Below are positions 8,679 through 17,820 of a stretch of 57,148 bases of DNA, piece after piece; within the stretch, counting starts at the first letter, position 1, and the number at the start of each line of letters is the position of its first letter. The notes under the pieces were generated by a model. That model was not told the origin of the DNA. It saw only the letters and a program-made list of their open reading frames with translations, and searched no databases. The stretch comes from Chloroflexota bacterium (lineage in GTDB: Bacteria; Chloroflexota; Dehalococcoidia; Lucifugimonadales; Lucifugimonadaceae), in NCBI GenBank assembly GCA_029262735.1, contig JAJCYY010000028.1:1-57148 (forward strand), given 5' to 3'. The position numbers were made by a program, and so were the translations under genes.

Positions 8679-9902
8679 TCACTTCACTGAAACTCCGGTT
8701 GGCTGCCGTACCACCGCGTTCTGAGGCCACCAGTGATCCTCATACTCAGGCCACAGGTGCCGGAGATTGGGCACAACCTCCGTCGCAGAGCGGCGAATGT
8801 TCTCCATCGCAAGGTCGTGCGGGATCGACCCGAACTGGTTCAATAACATCAGGTGCCCGATTCGCAGATCCTTGATGACCTGCTCAAGCTGCTCGGTGAC
8901 CTGCTGAGGCGTTCCTGCGACAACATTCCCTGCCTCCCTCAGTTCGTCAAACGTGAGCTCTCGAGCCGAGGCGGTCCCGAAGCTGGTTGTCTGCGCCAGT
9001 AAACCCGCTTTTATCGTGTCCACCGTCCGGTATCCGGGAGGGTCTGCAAAGCCCGGATAGATATGCAGCATCTTGTTGAAAAAATACTCCGTGTGAGCAG
9101 CGAACTTCTCATGCAGTTCGTCTTCGCTGTCCGCAATGCAGACAAGCTGCAGGAACCCGGCATGGTACGGATTGTCGACACCAGCCGCATTCGCCACCTT
9201 CCAGAAACCGTCCATCACCTGCTTGCCGCGCTTGTAACCGCTGTAAGACAGGTAGGCGTAGAGATGCCCCTTCTCAACACAGGTGTTCCAGGTCTCGACA
9301 GACCCGGAGCCGGGCACCCAGATCGGGGGTCTCGGCTTCTGAAGCGGTCTTGGCCAGATGTTCACGTAGCGAAGCTGTGTGTACTTCCCGTCGAAGGCAA
9401 AAACATCTTCCTCTTCCCATGCACGCAGAATCAGCTCCTCGGCCTCGGCATACTTTTCGCGCAGGGTCGCCGGGTTGGCGCCATAGCCGAACGCAGTGTC
9501 CATCGCCGAGCCGACGGGGAAGCCGGCGACAAGACGGCCTCCGCTAATGCAGTCGAGCATCGCGAACTCTTCGGCAACACGAATCGGCGGATCGTACAGC
9601 GCAATCGAGTTGCCCATGACGATGATCGCAACGTCTTCCGTCTCGCGTGACATCGCGGCGGCCATGATGTTCGGTGATGGCATCAGGCCGTACGCGTTCT
9701 GGTGATGTTCGTTGACACAGATACCGTCGTACCCGGCCTCTGCTGCGTACTTGAGCTCGTCCAGCGTCTGGTTGTAGGTGCGGCTCGCTATCTCCGCGTC
9801 GAAAAGATGGCTCGGCACATCAACCCACACACTGCGGTTCTTCTCACGGAAATCCTCAGGCAGGTCGCGGTACGGGCAAAGATGGAACATTTCGATCTTC
9901 AT
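8679..9902 (-). CDS. LLM class flavin-dependent oxidoreductase (bacterial luciferase-like monooxygenase)
   Basis: A 407-residue TIM-barrel flavoprotein of the luciferase-like family. It begins MKIEMFHLCPYRDLPEDF and has the typical ICVNEHHQNAYG region, a GNSIALYDPPIRVAEEFA strand and GRLVAGFPVGS, which binds the FMN phosphate. These enzymes use reduced FMN and oxygen to oxidise organic substrates. The ATG at 9902 has GGAG six bases upstream; the frame extends to 10145 only through repeat DNA. It is the first gene of the minus-strand catabolic run. FMN-dependent monooxygenase expansions are a known trait of SAR202 genomes, but the substrate here cannot be read from sequence. Confidence 0.92.
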   Translation of the reverse strand: MKIEMFHLCPYRDLPEDFREKNRSVWVDVPSHLFDAEIASRTYNQTLDELKYAAEAGYDGICVNEHHQNAYGLMPSPNIMAAAMSRETEDVAIIVMGNSIALYDPPIRVAEEFAMLDCISGGRLVAGFPVGSAMDTAFGYGANPATLREKYAEAEELILRAWEEEDVFAFDGKYTQLRYVNIWPRPLQKPRPPIWVPGSGSVETWNTCVEKGHLYAYLSYSGYKRGKQVMDGFWKVANAAGVDNPYHAGFLQLVCIADSEDELHEKFAAHTEYFFNKMLHIYPGFADPPGYRTVDTIKAGLLAQTTSFGTASARELTFDELREAGNVVAGTPQQVTEQLEQVIKDLRIGHLMLLNQFGSIPHDLAMENIRRSATEVVPNLRHLWPEYEDHWWPQNAVVRQPTGVSVK

Positions 9903-10049
9903 GGCACTCCGCTCCCGGCAAAAGTGGTGGATCAGATGAGGCGCAACTTCGATCGCCGATAGTTCGGCGACAGAGTTCGCCAGCATCCGTACTCTACGCG
10001 CGGAGATCATACATAAAGGAAGGAGAGGGCGCGAGACACCGCGATTCCC

Positions 10050-10370
10050 GGTAGGGGCGCCGCTTTGCTGCGCCCGGTGGACTCGACGAGTCCACATGCC
10101 TGCCATCCTGAGCCGGGGCACCCGTTTGCGGGTCAAGGGTGTCATCCCAATCGCCCTTTTGTGTCATCCCGACCGCAGTGGAGGGATCTTACGGGCCTCA
10201 CTGCTGAAACGACTATCCATTTCGAGTAGCCCGTATGCCGCAAGTAGTTCCAACTGTCAGGTCAGATCCCTGCGATCCGCGAGCGGGTACGCTGCGGTCG
10301 GGATGACAAGCATGTGCGCTCTTCGAGCGCACCGGGCGCAGCATTTTTGCCCGCCCCTACCGGATCGTGG
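10050..10370. repeat. Intergenic modular repeat, copy 4 (compound)
   Basis: This gap of about 570 bases holds several repeat modules: GGTAGGGGCGCCGCTTTGCTGCGCCC at 10050, GGCACCCGTTTGCGGGTCAAGGGTGTCATCCC near 10117, GTCATCCCGACCGCAGTGGAGGGATCTTA near 10163, and an inverted partner GCGGTCGGGATGAC near 10292. It then ends in GGGCGCAGCATTTTTGCCCGCCCCTACC. The two ends are roughly inverted copies of each other. The remaining bases before 10474 hold the leader of the next gene. Confidence 0.7.
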
Positions 10371-10473
10371 ACGCCATCTCGCCTCGCGCCCCCAAATCTC
10401 ACCCGCTCGCCAACGATCTGATACCGTTCGGCCGCGGAGTTGCAGTGCCGTTTGCAAGCAGGAGTAATTATTC

Positions 10474-12459
10474 ATGACCGTCGTCGGATTCGAAGAGACT
10501 CGCCGGATTTCATATGCGTCCGGGACCTCTTTTGGCAAAACCGGTCCGTATGAGCAAATCGACGGTGTGCTCACGTTCGGTGTCGATCCGCACGCGTCTG
10601 CAAACCGGCTGATCCACGATCTCGGCCTCGCACCACACGACGAGAACGGTCTGGTGCGATTCAAGGCTGATCTCTCGGTGGTCAGACCTGTTCACAGCGA
10701 ACAAGGCTCAGGGACTCTACTGATCGAACTGCCGAACCGGGGCCGCAGGCGGATCATCGACACCTTCAACCAGACCGGCGCAGACCCATCAGACAGTCCG
10801 CCGCCGGGTGATGGGTTCCTATTCGAGCGCGGCTTTAGCGTCGCTTCGATCGGCTGGCAATGGGATGTTTACCGCGACGACGTGTTGATGGGTATCGAAG
10901 CGCCCATCGCCGACGTCTCGAAAGAGAGGGATCCGGGTCAGACGGTGGTCGAGATCCGGCCGAACGAACGCCACAACACCTGGCTGCTTGCAGACAGGGT
11001 GCATGTACCGCTCAAAGTGGCTGATCTGGATGATCCAGACGCAGTCCTCTATACCAGAGACTACGAAGACGGTGAAGATACCGTTATCTCGCGTAACCTC
11101 TGGCGATTCGCCAGGGAGACATCGGACGGCGTCGAACCAAGCAATGAGCACGTCTACCTGGAAGGCAGATTTGAGCCCGGCAAGTGTTATCAGGTCGTCT
11201 ACTCGACCGGTGACACGCCAATTGCCGCCGCCGGGTTGCTCGCATTCCGTGACGTAGCAACATTTCTCCGCCACGACTCCGACTCTCTGCTGCCCGGCAT
11301 GGGGCAGATCGACAATGTGATCGGATATGGAGTCTCGCAGACCGGCCGCATGATCAGGCACTTCGTGTACCACGGTCTGAATACAGACGAACAGGGCCGC
11401 ATGGCGTACGACGGACTTCTCCCGCATGTCGCCGGTGCCAGGAGAGGCTCCTTCAACCACCGGTACGCGCAGCCCTCCAACCATTCCTACCCCAACCACG
11501 GCCACATGTTCCCCTTCGCAGACACGGAGCTTGTGGACCCGCTGACCGAGAGCAAAGACGGCCTTCTTTCCCTGGTCAAAGCGAGCGGCCACCAGCCAAA
11601 AATCTTCTACACAAACAGCTCCGCCGAGTACTGGCGCGGCGACGGCTCGCTGATCACAACCGACCCGCTTGGCCAGTCAGACGTTGAGCCTGATTCGTCC
11701 AGCCGCGTCTACCACTTTGCAGGCACGCAGCACGGTGCCGGTAGCCTTCCACAGGGGAGAACCGGCGCGCCGGAAGGAGCACTCCCGGCGTTGCCGTACA
11801 ACGTAGTCGACTACACGCCGCTGCTCCGAGCTGCCCTTGCCAACCTAGTGAACTGGGTGGCGGACGGCGCCGAGCCACCTCCCAGCAAGTACCCGCGCCT
11901 CGACGACGGCACCGCGGTCGAGCAACCCGACGTGCTCGCCACATTTGACCGGCTGCCCGACATCACGACACCGGATCCTGCGAAGCTATGGGCACTGCGG
12001 ACGCTCGACATGGGCCCACGTTCCGGCGAGGGTGTCGGCAGCTATCCTCCGAAAGAGGGCGCCGCATATCGTTGTCTCGTCTCCGCTGTAGACGAGGATG
12101 GGAACGAGCTTTCCGGAATCAGGCTTCCCGACATCTCAAGACCGGTCGCAACACACACCGGCTGGAACACCCGCGCACCGGAGACCGGTTCGCCTGACCA
12201 ACAGATCCCGATGATTGGCTTCAGCCGCTGGTTCCCGGCCTCAGTCGCGCAACAGCAGGCCGACGGAGATCCTCGACGGGCAATCGAGGAGAGATACGGG
12301 AGCCGCGAAGACTACGAGTCGCAGGTTCGGTCGGATACGCAGAGTCTCGTCGAAGCCGGATACATCCTGCCGGGCGATATGGAACTGGTCGTGCGGAACG
12401 CCGTTGAGCGATACGACTACGCGCTGGAGATCGCGAAAGCAGGAGTCGCAACCGGCTAG
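10474..12459 (+). CDS. Large alpha/beta hydrolase-domain protein (Abhydrolase_10-like)
   Basis: A 661-residue protein that matches, by pattern, the large alpha/beta hydrolase family known as Abhydrolase_10. Hallmarks: LLIELPNRGRRR early on, RGFSVASIGWQWDV, the nucleophile elbow GYGVSQTGRM near residue 290, and a histidine-rich stretch after it (SFNHRYAQPSNHSYPNHGH), then HFAGTQHG. Reactions in this family are poorly known; an ester or lactone hydrolase is the safest reading. No signal peptide is visible. AGGAG lies nine bases before the ATG. It is convergent with the flavoprotein gene downstream, with only 26 bases between their ends, and divergent from the LLM-led cluster. Confidence 0.8.
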   Translation: MTVVGFEETRRISYASGTSFGKTGPYEQIDGVLTFGVDPHASANRLIHDLGLAPHDENGLVRFKADLSVVRPVHSEQGSGTLLIELPNRGRRRIIDTFNQTGADPSDSPPPGDGFLFERGFSVASIGWQWDVYRDDVLMGIEAPIADVSKERDPGQTVVEIRPNERHNTWLLADRVHVPLKVADLDDPDAVLYTRDYEDGEDTVISRNLWRFARETSDGVEPSNEHVYLEGRFEPGKCYQVVYSTGDTPIAAAGLLAFRDVATFLRHDSDSLLPGMGQIDNVIGYGVSQTGRMIRHFVYHGLNTDEQGRMAYDGLLPHVAGARRGSFNHRYAQPSNHSYPNHGHMFPFADTELVDPLTESKDGLLSLVKASGHQPKIFYTNSSAEYWRGDGSLITTDPLGQSDVEPDSSSRVYHFAGTQHGAGSLPQGRTGAPEGALPALPYNVVDYTPLLRAALANLVNWVADGAEPPPSKYPRLDDGTAVEQPDVLATFDRLPDITTPDPAKLWALRTLDMGPRSGEGVGSYPPKEGAAYRCLVSAVDEDGNELSGIRLPDISRPVATHTGWNTRAPETGSPDQQIPMIGFSRWFPASVAQQQADGDPRRAIEERYGSREDYESQVRSDTQSLVEAGYILPGDMELVVRNAVERYDYALEIAKAGVATG

Positions 12460-12485
12460 CAGCGCGCTGCCTCTCCACGACCCGC

Positions 12486-13619
12486 CTAAGTCCCCAGCCA
12501 CCTTGCTCGCCGGTTCCTAACGAAATCCGCCTTGTCTCGTGCCAGCGCAAGTGAAGGCTCGCTGAACGGCGCGGTCGGTCGCGTGCCGGGGAAGAAATCT
12601 GCATTCATCCTGCCGACGAGCCCACCGCCAAACTCCACGTAACAGGTTCCCCTGCCACTGAACGGGTCCGGCTCGCCAGAACCGCTGATCTCCGCGATCA
12701 GGTGTTCAGCCACAGCCTGCGCAGCACTCTCGGCAAAAACACCGGCCTTTGGCACCGGCGCGCTCGTCACATCTCCCACCGCGTACACACCCGGAAACTT
12801 TGTCGACAGGTTCCTGTCATCCACCGGAATCCAGCCGTCCTCAGATAGTCCGCTCTCCTTAACAACCGCCGGAACGCGATGAATCGGAATGCCCAGGAAC
12901 AGGTCGTACGGAATCGACCCTCCATCCTTCGTCAGAGCCAACTTCTTCTCCGGGTCAAGCGCAGTGATGACGGTTCCGGTGACGAACGGAATGACACGTT
13001 GCTTCAAAGATTTCAGAATGAACTCCGAACCCTCTGGTGAGGGAGGGATTGGCACATCCCACTGGGATACAACGCTAATCTCAATGTCACCACGAATCCC
13101 GCGCTCTGTAAAAAACTCGTCCAGCAGAATCGCAGCTTCGCACGGCGCAGGCGGGCACTTGAACGGCTGGCCGATGATCCCGATCACCAGCGAACCCGAT
13201 TTGAACTCTTGCAGCACATCGTTCAGTGCGATTGCGCCGGGCACCGAGTAAAACTCGTGGCCTCCGGCGGCAAATCCCGGCGTGCCCTCGATGTCATACT
13301 CTGCCCCCAGGGCCACAACCAGCACATCGGCTTCATAAGAGTTCCGGTCAGTCGTCAACCTGCGGTTTCCGGGGTCAATTGCAGTGATTGTCTCCTGCCT
13401 GAACTCCACCCCTGGTTTCACGATGTCGTGGTAGTAGAGGCTCACCTCTGGCAGTGTTGCCCGACCGAACATCAACTCGAACTTGGAGAAGCCAAAAACA
13501 AATCCTTTGTTCTTGTCGATGAGGGTGATTTCGACCTGCCCCGGCAGCGCTTCGGCAAGTCTGCTCGATAGCTCGAGTCCGCCGAATCCGGCGCCTGCGA
13601 TAACGATTTTCTTGCTCAT
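12486..13619 (-). CDS. Sulfide:quinone oxidoreductase-like FAD-dependent oxidoreductase
   Basis: A 377-residue two-dinucleotide-binding-domain flavoprotein. The FAD site is IVIAGAGFGGLE at the N terminus, and GVYAVGDVTS near residue 278 is the second FAD motif, followed by a region rich in Ala and Glu typical of the SQR/FCSD group. Two cysteines in KCPPAPC (155 and 160) lie where SQR-like enzymes have redox cysteines, but the full three-cysteine set of true SQR is not clear. It may oxidise sulfide or act as an NADH:quinone-type dehydrogenase. The ATG at 13619 is unambiguous. Neighbours give no sulfur-metabolism context apart from a distant sulfatase, so the function stays at family level. Confidence 0.82.
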   Translation of the reverse strand: MSKKIVIAGAGFGGLELSSRLAEALPGQVEITLIDKNKGFVFGFSKFELMFGRATLPEVSLYYHDIVKPGVEFRQETITAIDPGNRRLTTDRNSYEADVLVVALGAEYDIEGTPGFAAGGHEFYSVPGAIALNDVLQEFKSGSLVIGIIGQPFKCPPAPCEAAILLDEFFTERGIRGDIEISVVSQWDVPIPPSPEGSEFILKSLKQRVIPFVTGTVITALDPEKKLALTKDGGSIPYDLFLGIPIHRVPAVVKESGLSEDGWIPVDDRNLSTKFPGVYAVGDVTSAPVPKAGVFAESAAQAVAEHLIAEISGSGEPDPFSGRGTCYVEFGGGLVGRMNADFFPGTRPTAPFSEPSLALARDKADFVRNRRARWLGT

Positions 13620-13913
13620 GATCTGAGTCTAGACGCCGTGTAACAACAGGGCAACAGAACCTGAATCAGACGGGTTGGCAGGAGTACCGTGCTCTGGCCA
13701 CGTTCACATTGAGTAGACCGTTCAACCAGGCCGAAACGCCCTCCGGCTGAACGTGTGCGCCAGGATTTGTTCCTCTCCTGCCGAATCGCCCACAATAGTT
13801 AATCTTCGCGGCGGCATGGACGAATTTCCGGTCTACAATCACACCTTCTCTTTTCAGGACCTGACCACAGCGTCTGCACATAGCGGCCGCCGTTGCGAGT
13901 TCGAGGCAACCGA

Positions 13914-14765
13914 ATGGCCGTCGTCCCATATTCGCTTACCAAGCCGGTGCGGGACGCCATCACCGTGGCGCGCTTCAGGCTGCACCACCAGAGCAGGCAG
14001 CGAACGTGGTTCGTCACCGCATCCGCAACCGGCTTCTTCCTCGTCGCCCCGCTCGTACTTCTCGGCCAGACCATCGTCGGTGAAAACGGCGAACGGCTGG
14101 GGCCGTTCCAAGAACTGAGCGGATACGCCAACTACACCGGCTTCCTCGCAGTACCGCTCGTATTTGCCTTCCTAACCAACTCTGCATACAGCTGGATAGG
14201 CCAGGCGATCAGGCAGGAGCAGACCAACGGCACACTCGAACGGACGATGATATCGATGCGCTTTCCGGCATCGCTGGTGCTCGGTGGCGCACTCGCCCAC
14301 CTGTTTTTTCTTGGCCTCTACATTGCCATCGGAATCGCCAGCATCTCGCTAATCGTCGACCTGCAACTCGACATCAACTGGGGCACCGCGCTGCTCGCCG
14401 CACTGGCACACCTCTACGCCGTCTACGGTTTCGCATTCATCCTCAGCTCCCTGTTTCTCTGGATTCGCGATGCGTTCATTGTCCAGCAGACAATCTCATA
14501 CGTCGCAATACCTCTGCTCGCCGGAGCCGGATTCCCGATCACCATCTACCCGGGATGGCTGCAGGCGATCGCCAAGGCCATTCCGTTTACATGGGCGTTT
14601 CAGCTCGAACGGCAGGCGTTCCTGCAGCATGCAGGTTTCGGAGACATGGCATTCGGGCTTGGCGTAATTACCGCGATATCGACCGGGATGTGGATCCTGG
14701 CGTTCCTCCTGTTTCGGATGACCCTGAGACGAGCCCGGGGCACCGGCGTGTTAGGGATGTACTGA
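13914..14765 (+). CDS. ABC-2 type transporter permease, subunit 1
   Basis: A 283-residue membrane protein with about six hydrophobic segments, starting after a short cytoplasmic N terminus. It has the ABC-2 layout: EQTNGTLERTMISMRFP in the first cytoplasmic loop resembles the ExxxGTxE motif of exporter permeases. It should form half of an export channel for a drug, lipid or polysaccharide. I chose the ATG at 13914; the frame reaches a TTG at 13893. It is the first gene of a three-gene plus-strand operon: the second permease begins 30 bases after it and the ATPase follows. The 290 bases upstream hold no recognised gene. Confidence 0.88.
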   Translation: MAVVPYSLTKPVRDAITVARFRLHHQSRQRTWFVTASATGFFLVAPLVLLGQTIVGENGERLGPFQELSGYANYTGFLAVPLVFAFLTNSAYSWIGQAIRQEQTNGTLERTMISMRFPASLVLGGALAHLFFLGLYIAIGIASISLIVDLQLDINWGTALLAALAHLYAVYGFAFILSSLFLWIRDAFIVQQTISYVAIPLLAGAGFPITIYPGWLQAIAKAIPFTWAFQLERQAFLQHAGFGDMAFGLGVITAISTGMWILAFLLFRMTLRRARGTGVLGMY

Positions 14766-14795
14766 AATGGCACTCACACATTCGGAACCCGGCGC

Positions 14796-15632
14796 ATGAA
14801 GAACGCAAGACTGCTCTGGCACATAGCAGCGAAGGAGTTGCGGCTGCAGGCAAGCTACCGCAACAAGTTCCTGTCCGACGTTTCAAGCCACATCCTGGGC
14901 ATCGCGCCGATACTTCTCATCACGCTCGCGCTATCGGGCGCGGAGGCCGGGTCCGAGCTAACCGAGCTAAACCGCAGCCAGCTCCTGTTCGTGATTCTTG
15001 GATTCACGGCGTTCATGGCATTCGGCTTCGGCACGCCCATCATGCTCTACACCGGCATGGCATGGGCCATGACGGAGGAGGTCCATACAGGCACGATCGA
15101 GCGGAACTTTCTTGCGCCGGTGCCGCGAACGGTGGTCGTACTGGGGCATGGCGCGTACTACGCCGCCCTCTACGCATTCCACAGCGTTTCTTTGCTGATG
15201 CTGGCGGTTGTACTGCTCGGCGGCAGCATGACCATTACGGCCGAATCTATTGCCGTCTCCGCGCTGACCGTCATCGGACTGGTGGCGTTGAGCCTCGGAG
15301 TGGGACTCGCCTCCGCCGGGCTGTACCTGTTGGTGCGCGATGGATCGTTCTTTCTGCTGGTTGTTCACCGGCCAGTGCTGATACTGAGTGGAGCGATCTT
15401 CCTGATCGATCTGTTGCCAAGACCGCTGCAGATCCTCGCACGCCTCAACCCGGTCACTTACGGCATCGACGCATTTCGAGGCGCTCTGGGAGGGCGGGAC
15501 ACCCTGGCGCCGCTGTGGACCGAGGTCGGAATCGTCTACTTGAGTGCGGTGGCGGCGTTCGTCGTCGGCGCATGGATATTCAGGCGCGTGATTGCCCGTC
15601 AGTTGCGAACAGGAGAGTTAATTGCCTACTGA
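14796..15632 (+). CDS. ABC-2 type transporter permease, subunit 2
   Basis: A 278-residue membrane protein with about six transmembrane segments and an EEVHTGTIERNFLAPVPR loop, the ABC-2 signature matching that of subunit 1. It pairs with the preceding permease as a heterodimer, which explains two permease genes with one ATPase gene. Start ATG at 14796, 30 bases after the first permease; it ends 12 bases before the ATPase start, so translation is probably coupled. The late LNPVTYGIDAFR motif is typical of DrrB/NodJ-type permeases. Confidence 0.9.
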   Translation: MKNARLLWHIAAKELRLQASYRNKFLSDVSSHILGIAPILLITLALSGAEAGSELTELNRSQLLFVILGFTAFMAFGFGTPIMLYTGMAWAMTEEVHTGTIERNFLAPVPRTVVVLGHGAYYAALYAFHSVSLLMLAVVLLGGSMTITAESIAVSALTVIGLVALSLGVGLASAGLYLLVRDGSFFLLVVHRPVLILSGAIFLIDLLPRPLQILARLNPVTYGIDAFRGALGGRDTLAPLWTEVGIVYLSAVAAFVVGAWIFRRVIARQLRTGELIAY

Positions 15633-15644
15633 AGCTGGCTGGAG

Positions 15645-16661
15645 ATGATCGAGCTAAATGGAATACGAAAGCAGTTTCGCCAGAACACAGGTGGCGCTGG
15701 TCTATTCAAGACGCTCATCGGGCGTGTGCCTGGCCGGCAAGTGACAGCTCTTGACGACCTCAACTTTAGAGTCGAGGAAGGCCAGTTCTACTCACTACTT
15801 GGCAGAAACGGGGCCGGTAAGACGACTGCGATCAAGATCCTGAGCACGCTGCTTTTGCCGGACAGCGGAACAGGGACCGTGGCCGGGTTCGACATAGAGC
15901 GCCAGGCGACCGATGTCAGAAGCGTGATCGGAGTTTCCGTCAGAGGTGAACGCAGCGTCTACTGGCGTCAATCTGGAAGGCAGAACCTCGAGTACTTCGG
16001 TCGACTCTACGATCTCTCCGGTCGAGATCTCAAACGCCGGGTATCAGAGATGGCCGAGGTAATTGGCCTGAGTGACCGGCTCGACGACTATGTTGAGCGG
16101 TATTCGATGGGCATGAAGCAGAGGCTGGCGATTGGATGTGCGCTGATCCACAGTCCGCGAGTGCTGTTGCTGGACGAGCCGACCATCGGTCTCGATGCGG
16201 CGAGCGCTCGTTCTCTGCGTCGTTTCATCACCTCCGATCTTCGTGAGCGAGAGAAGGTTTCGATCCTCTACACCACTCACTATATGCATGAGGCAGAGGA
16301 GATGTCAGACGTGGTTGGCATACTGCATGAGGGCCGAATCGTGGCGGAGGGCACACCGGCCAGGGTGAAGGGGCTTGTGGCTGGCCAGGCGACAGTTGAG
16401 CTGCAGGTGAGGGGCGCTTCGGCTGATCTTGCCAGCTCAATCGAGCAGCACGATGGAGTTCAGGCGGTCTCGGTGACAGAGCTGGATAACGACGTGACGT
16501 CGATGAGAATCGTAGGAGCGGGCTCTGAGGTTCCGGTCCCGGCCATCACATCGCTCGTGTTTCAGGACGGCGCAGAGATTCGTGCGCTGGCGGCGTCAGG
16601 CCCGACTCTCGAGGACGCGTTTATCGCACTGACGGAAAGCGGCCTGAGTTCGCCTGAGTAG
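15645..16661 (+). CDS. ABC transporter ATP-binding protein (DrrA/NodI-like)
   Basis: A 338-residue ATPase for the two permeases upstream. Walker A is GRNGAGKT (53-60), the signature is YSMGMKQR near 155, Walker B with the catalytic Glu is VLLLDEPTIGLD, and the switch His is in YTTHYMHEAEEMSD. The last ~100 residues form the extra C-terminal domain found in drug/polysaccharide exporter ATPases. The signature motif SMGMKQR in place of SGGQ is common in this subgroup. It drives export through the ABC-2 permease pair. The cargo is unknown. The stop is 25 bases from the end of the convergent sigma factor gene. Confidence 0.92.
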   Translation: MIELNGIRKQFRQNTGGAGLFKTLIGRVPGRQVTALDDLNFRVEEGQFYSLLGRNGAGKTTAIKILSTLLLPDSGTGTVAGFDIERQATDVRSVIGVSVRGERSVYWRQSGRQNLEYFGRLYDLSGRDLKRRVSEMAEVIGLSDRLDDYVERYSMGMKQRLAIGCALIHSPRVLLLDEPTIGLDAASARSLRRFITSDLREREKVSILYTTHYMHEAEEMSDVVGILHEGRIVAEGTPARVKGLVAGQATVELQVRGASADLASSIEQHDGVQAVSVTELDNDVTSMRIVGAGSEVPVPAITSLVFQDGAEIRALAASGPTLEDAFIALTESGLSSPE

Positions 16662-16686
16662 GTGAATTCAGGAGTGGCGCTTGGTA

Positions 16687-17220
16687 CTAACCCGCGCTCT
16701 CACGCTGCGCCAGGTATTCGGCCAGCGCGCCGCGAAGCGCAACTCGGCCTCGGTGGAGCCGGGCTTTCAGGGCCGAGATCGACACCTCGAGGATCTCGGC
16801 TGCCTCCTCGTTCGAAAGCCCCTGCACGTCTCGCAGCACAACGGCTGTCTTCAGGTCCTCGGGAAGCTCGTCGATCGCCCCCTTGATGCGCTCGCCAAGC
16901 TCAGAGTTCATCGCAGAGGCCACTGGCGATTGTGTCCAGTCGTTTGAGGGCGAGTCTGGCTGGGACTCTTCAGGGACCGTCATCTCCTTGCGGCGCTTGT
17001 CCTTGCGGAGCCGCATGAGAGCTGCGTTCACGGTGATGCGATAGAGCCAGGTGGTGGGCTGGGCGTCGCCACGAAACCGTTCACGGGCACGGTACGCCGA
17101 TACGAAGGCATCCTGGGCAACCTCTTCAGCGTCGTGCTGGTTTCCCATCATGCGATATGCGACGTTGTATACGAAGCCGGAGTGTTCTTCGGCGAGTTGC
17201 GCGAAATCCTGATCGTTCAT
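16687..17220 (-). CDS. ECF-type RNA polymerase sigma factor (sigma-70 family)
   Basis: A 177-residue sigma factor with region 2 (FVYNVAYRMMGNQHDAEEVAQDAFVSAY, binding core polymerase and the -10 element) and region 4 (LPEDLKTAVVLRDVQGLSNEEAAEILEVS, a helix-turn-helix for the -35 element), and no region 1.1 or 3, which defines the ECF group. It redirects polymerase to a small regulon, often in response to envelope or oxidative stress. Start ATG at 17220. The zinc-finger anti-sigma-like gene lies divergently 259 bases away rather than downstream, which is unusual. The shared upstream region has a TTCCCGGGAA palindrome (17412-17421). Confidence 0.92.
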   Translation of the reverse strand: MNDQDFAQLAEEHSGFVYNVAYRMMGNQHDAEEVAQDAFVSAYRARERFRGDAQPTTWLYRITVNAALMRLRKDKRRKEMTVPEESQPDSPSNDWTQSPVASAMNSELGERIKGAIDELPEDLKTAVVLRDVQGLSNEEAAEILEVSISALKARLHRGRVALRGALAEYLAQRESAG

Positions 17221-17479
17221 TCGAGGCTACGGGGTCGGAGTGTCCCTTGGACCTCAACCAGTGGACCAGGTTGAGGTTCGATGGGCGCATTCGGTGCGCC
17301 ATCTCAATTACCATACCAGAGGCGATGAGTTTCAGATGGCTTTATCGTAGTGCAGAATCCTGATGATGTGACCTGCATCTAACTTGCTACGATAAGCTAC
17401 GCTGGTTACGGTTCCCGGGAATGCCAGTTCACACCTGTGACTGTTCCGGGACCTGGAGAGGGCAAGAGGCAGAACAACG

Positions 17480-17806
17480 GTGCCTGAAGAGTCTCGATCA
17501 TGGCTGGACCGCCTGTTGGGCAGGTCCAGCAATCAAATACCGGCTGAGGTCGACCCCTGCGACGATCCTTCAACGCGCAGCGATGTCGACTGCGACGATG
17601 TGCGTGCAAACGCGTCGGACTATATCGACGGTGAGTCTTCTACGTCGCTCACGCACCGGATTAAGGCCCACCTCGGCCTGTGCAAGGACTGCAACGGCTG
17701 GGTCAGATCGCTCGCCGCCACCGTAGGCTTCACCCGAGATCTGCCCCAGGAAGAGGTGCCAGAATCCCTGAAACAGAAGATTCGGAACATCTCGGACGGC
17801 AGGTAG
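17480..17806 (+). CDS. Zinc-finger (zf-HC2-like) putative anti-sigma factor
   Basis: A 108-residue protein with HLGLCKDC (His64, Cys68, Cys71), the H-x3-C-x2-C motif of zinc-binding anti-sigma (ZAS) domains, and an upstream Cys38 (DCDDV) that would complete the zinc site. The preceding segment DDVRANASDYIDGE matches the C-x-E-x-L/DYLDGEL region of the zf-HC2 family. It lacks a membrane segment, so it would act as a soluble anti-sigma factor. The start is GTG at 17480. It is divergent from the ECF sigma gene and ends just before a very strong hairpin. The sigma partner is inferred from position. Confidence 0.75.
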   Translation: MPEESRSWLDRLLGRSSNQIPAEVDPCDDPSTRSDVDCDDVRANASDYIDGESSTSLTHRIKAHLGLCKDCNGWVRSLAATVGFTRDLPQEEVPESLKQKIRNISDGR

Positions 17807-17820
17807 CCGTTAATTAATTG

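Noticed and set aside
14555..15754. A 399-codon plus-strand open frame
   Set aside because: It is a shadow of the two ABC-2 permeases in another frame; its product has no hydrophobic pattern or motifs, while the permease frames show clear ones.
13914..16661. Possible ccmA/ccmB cytochrome c exporter to complete the ccmCDE set
   Set aside because: The two permeases carry ABC-2 exporter loops (NGTLER, TGTIER) and the ATPase is a 338-residue DrrA-like protein, larger than CcmA, so this is a separate exporter.
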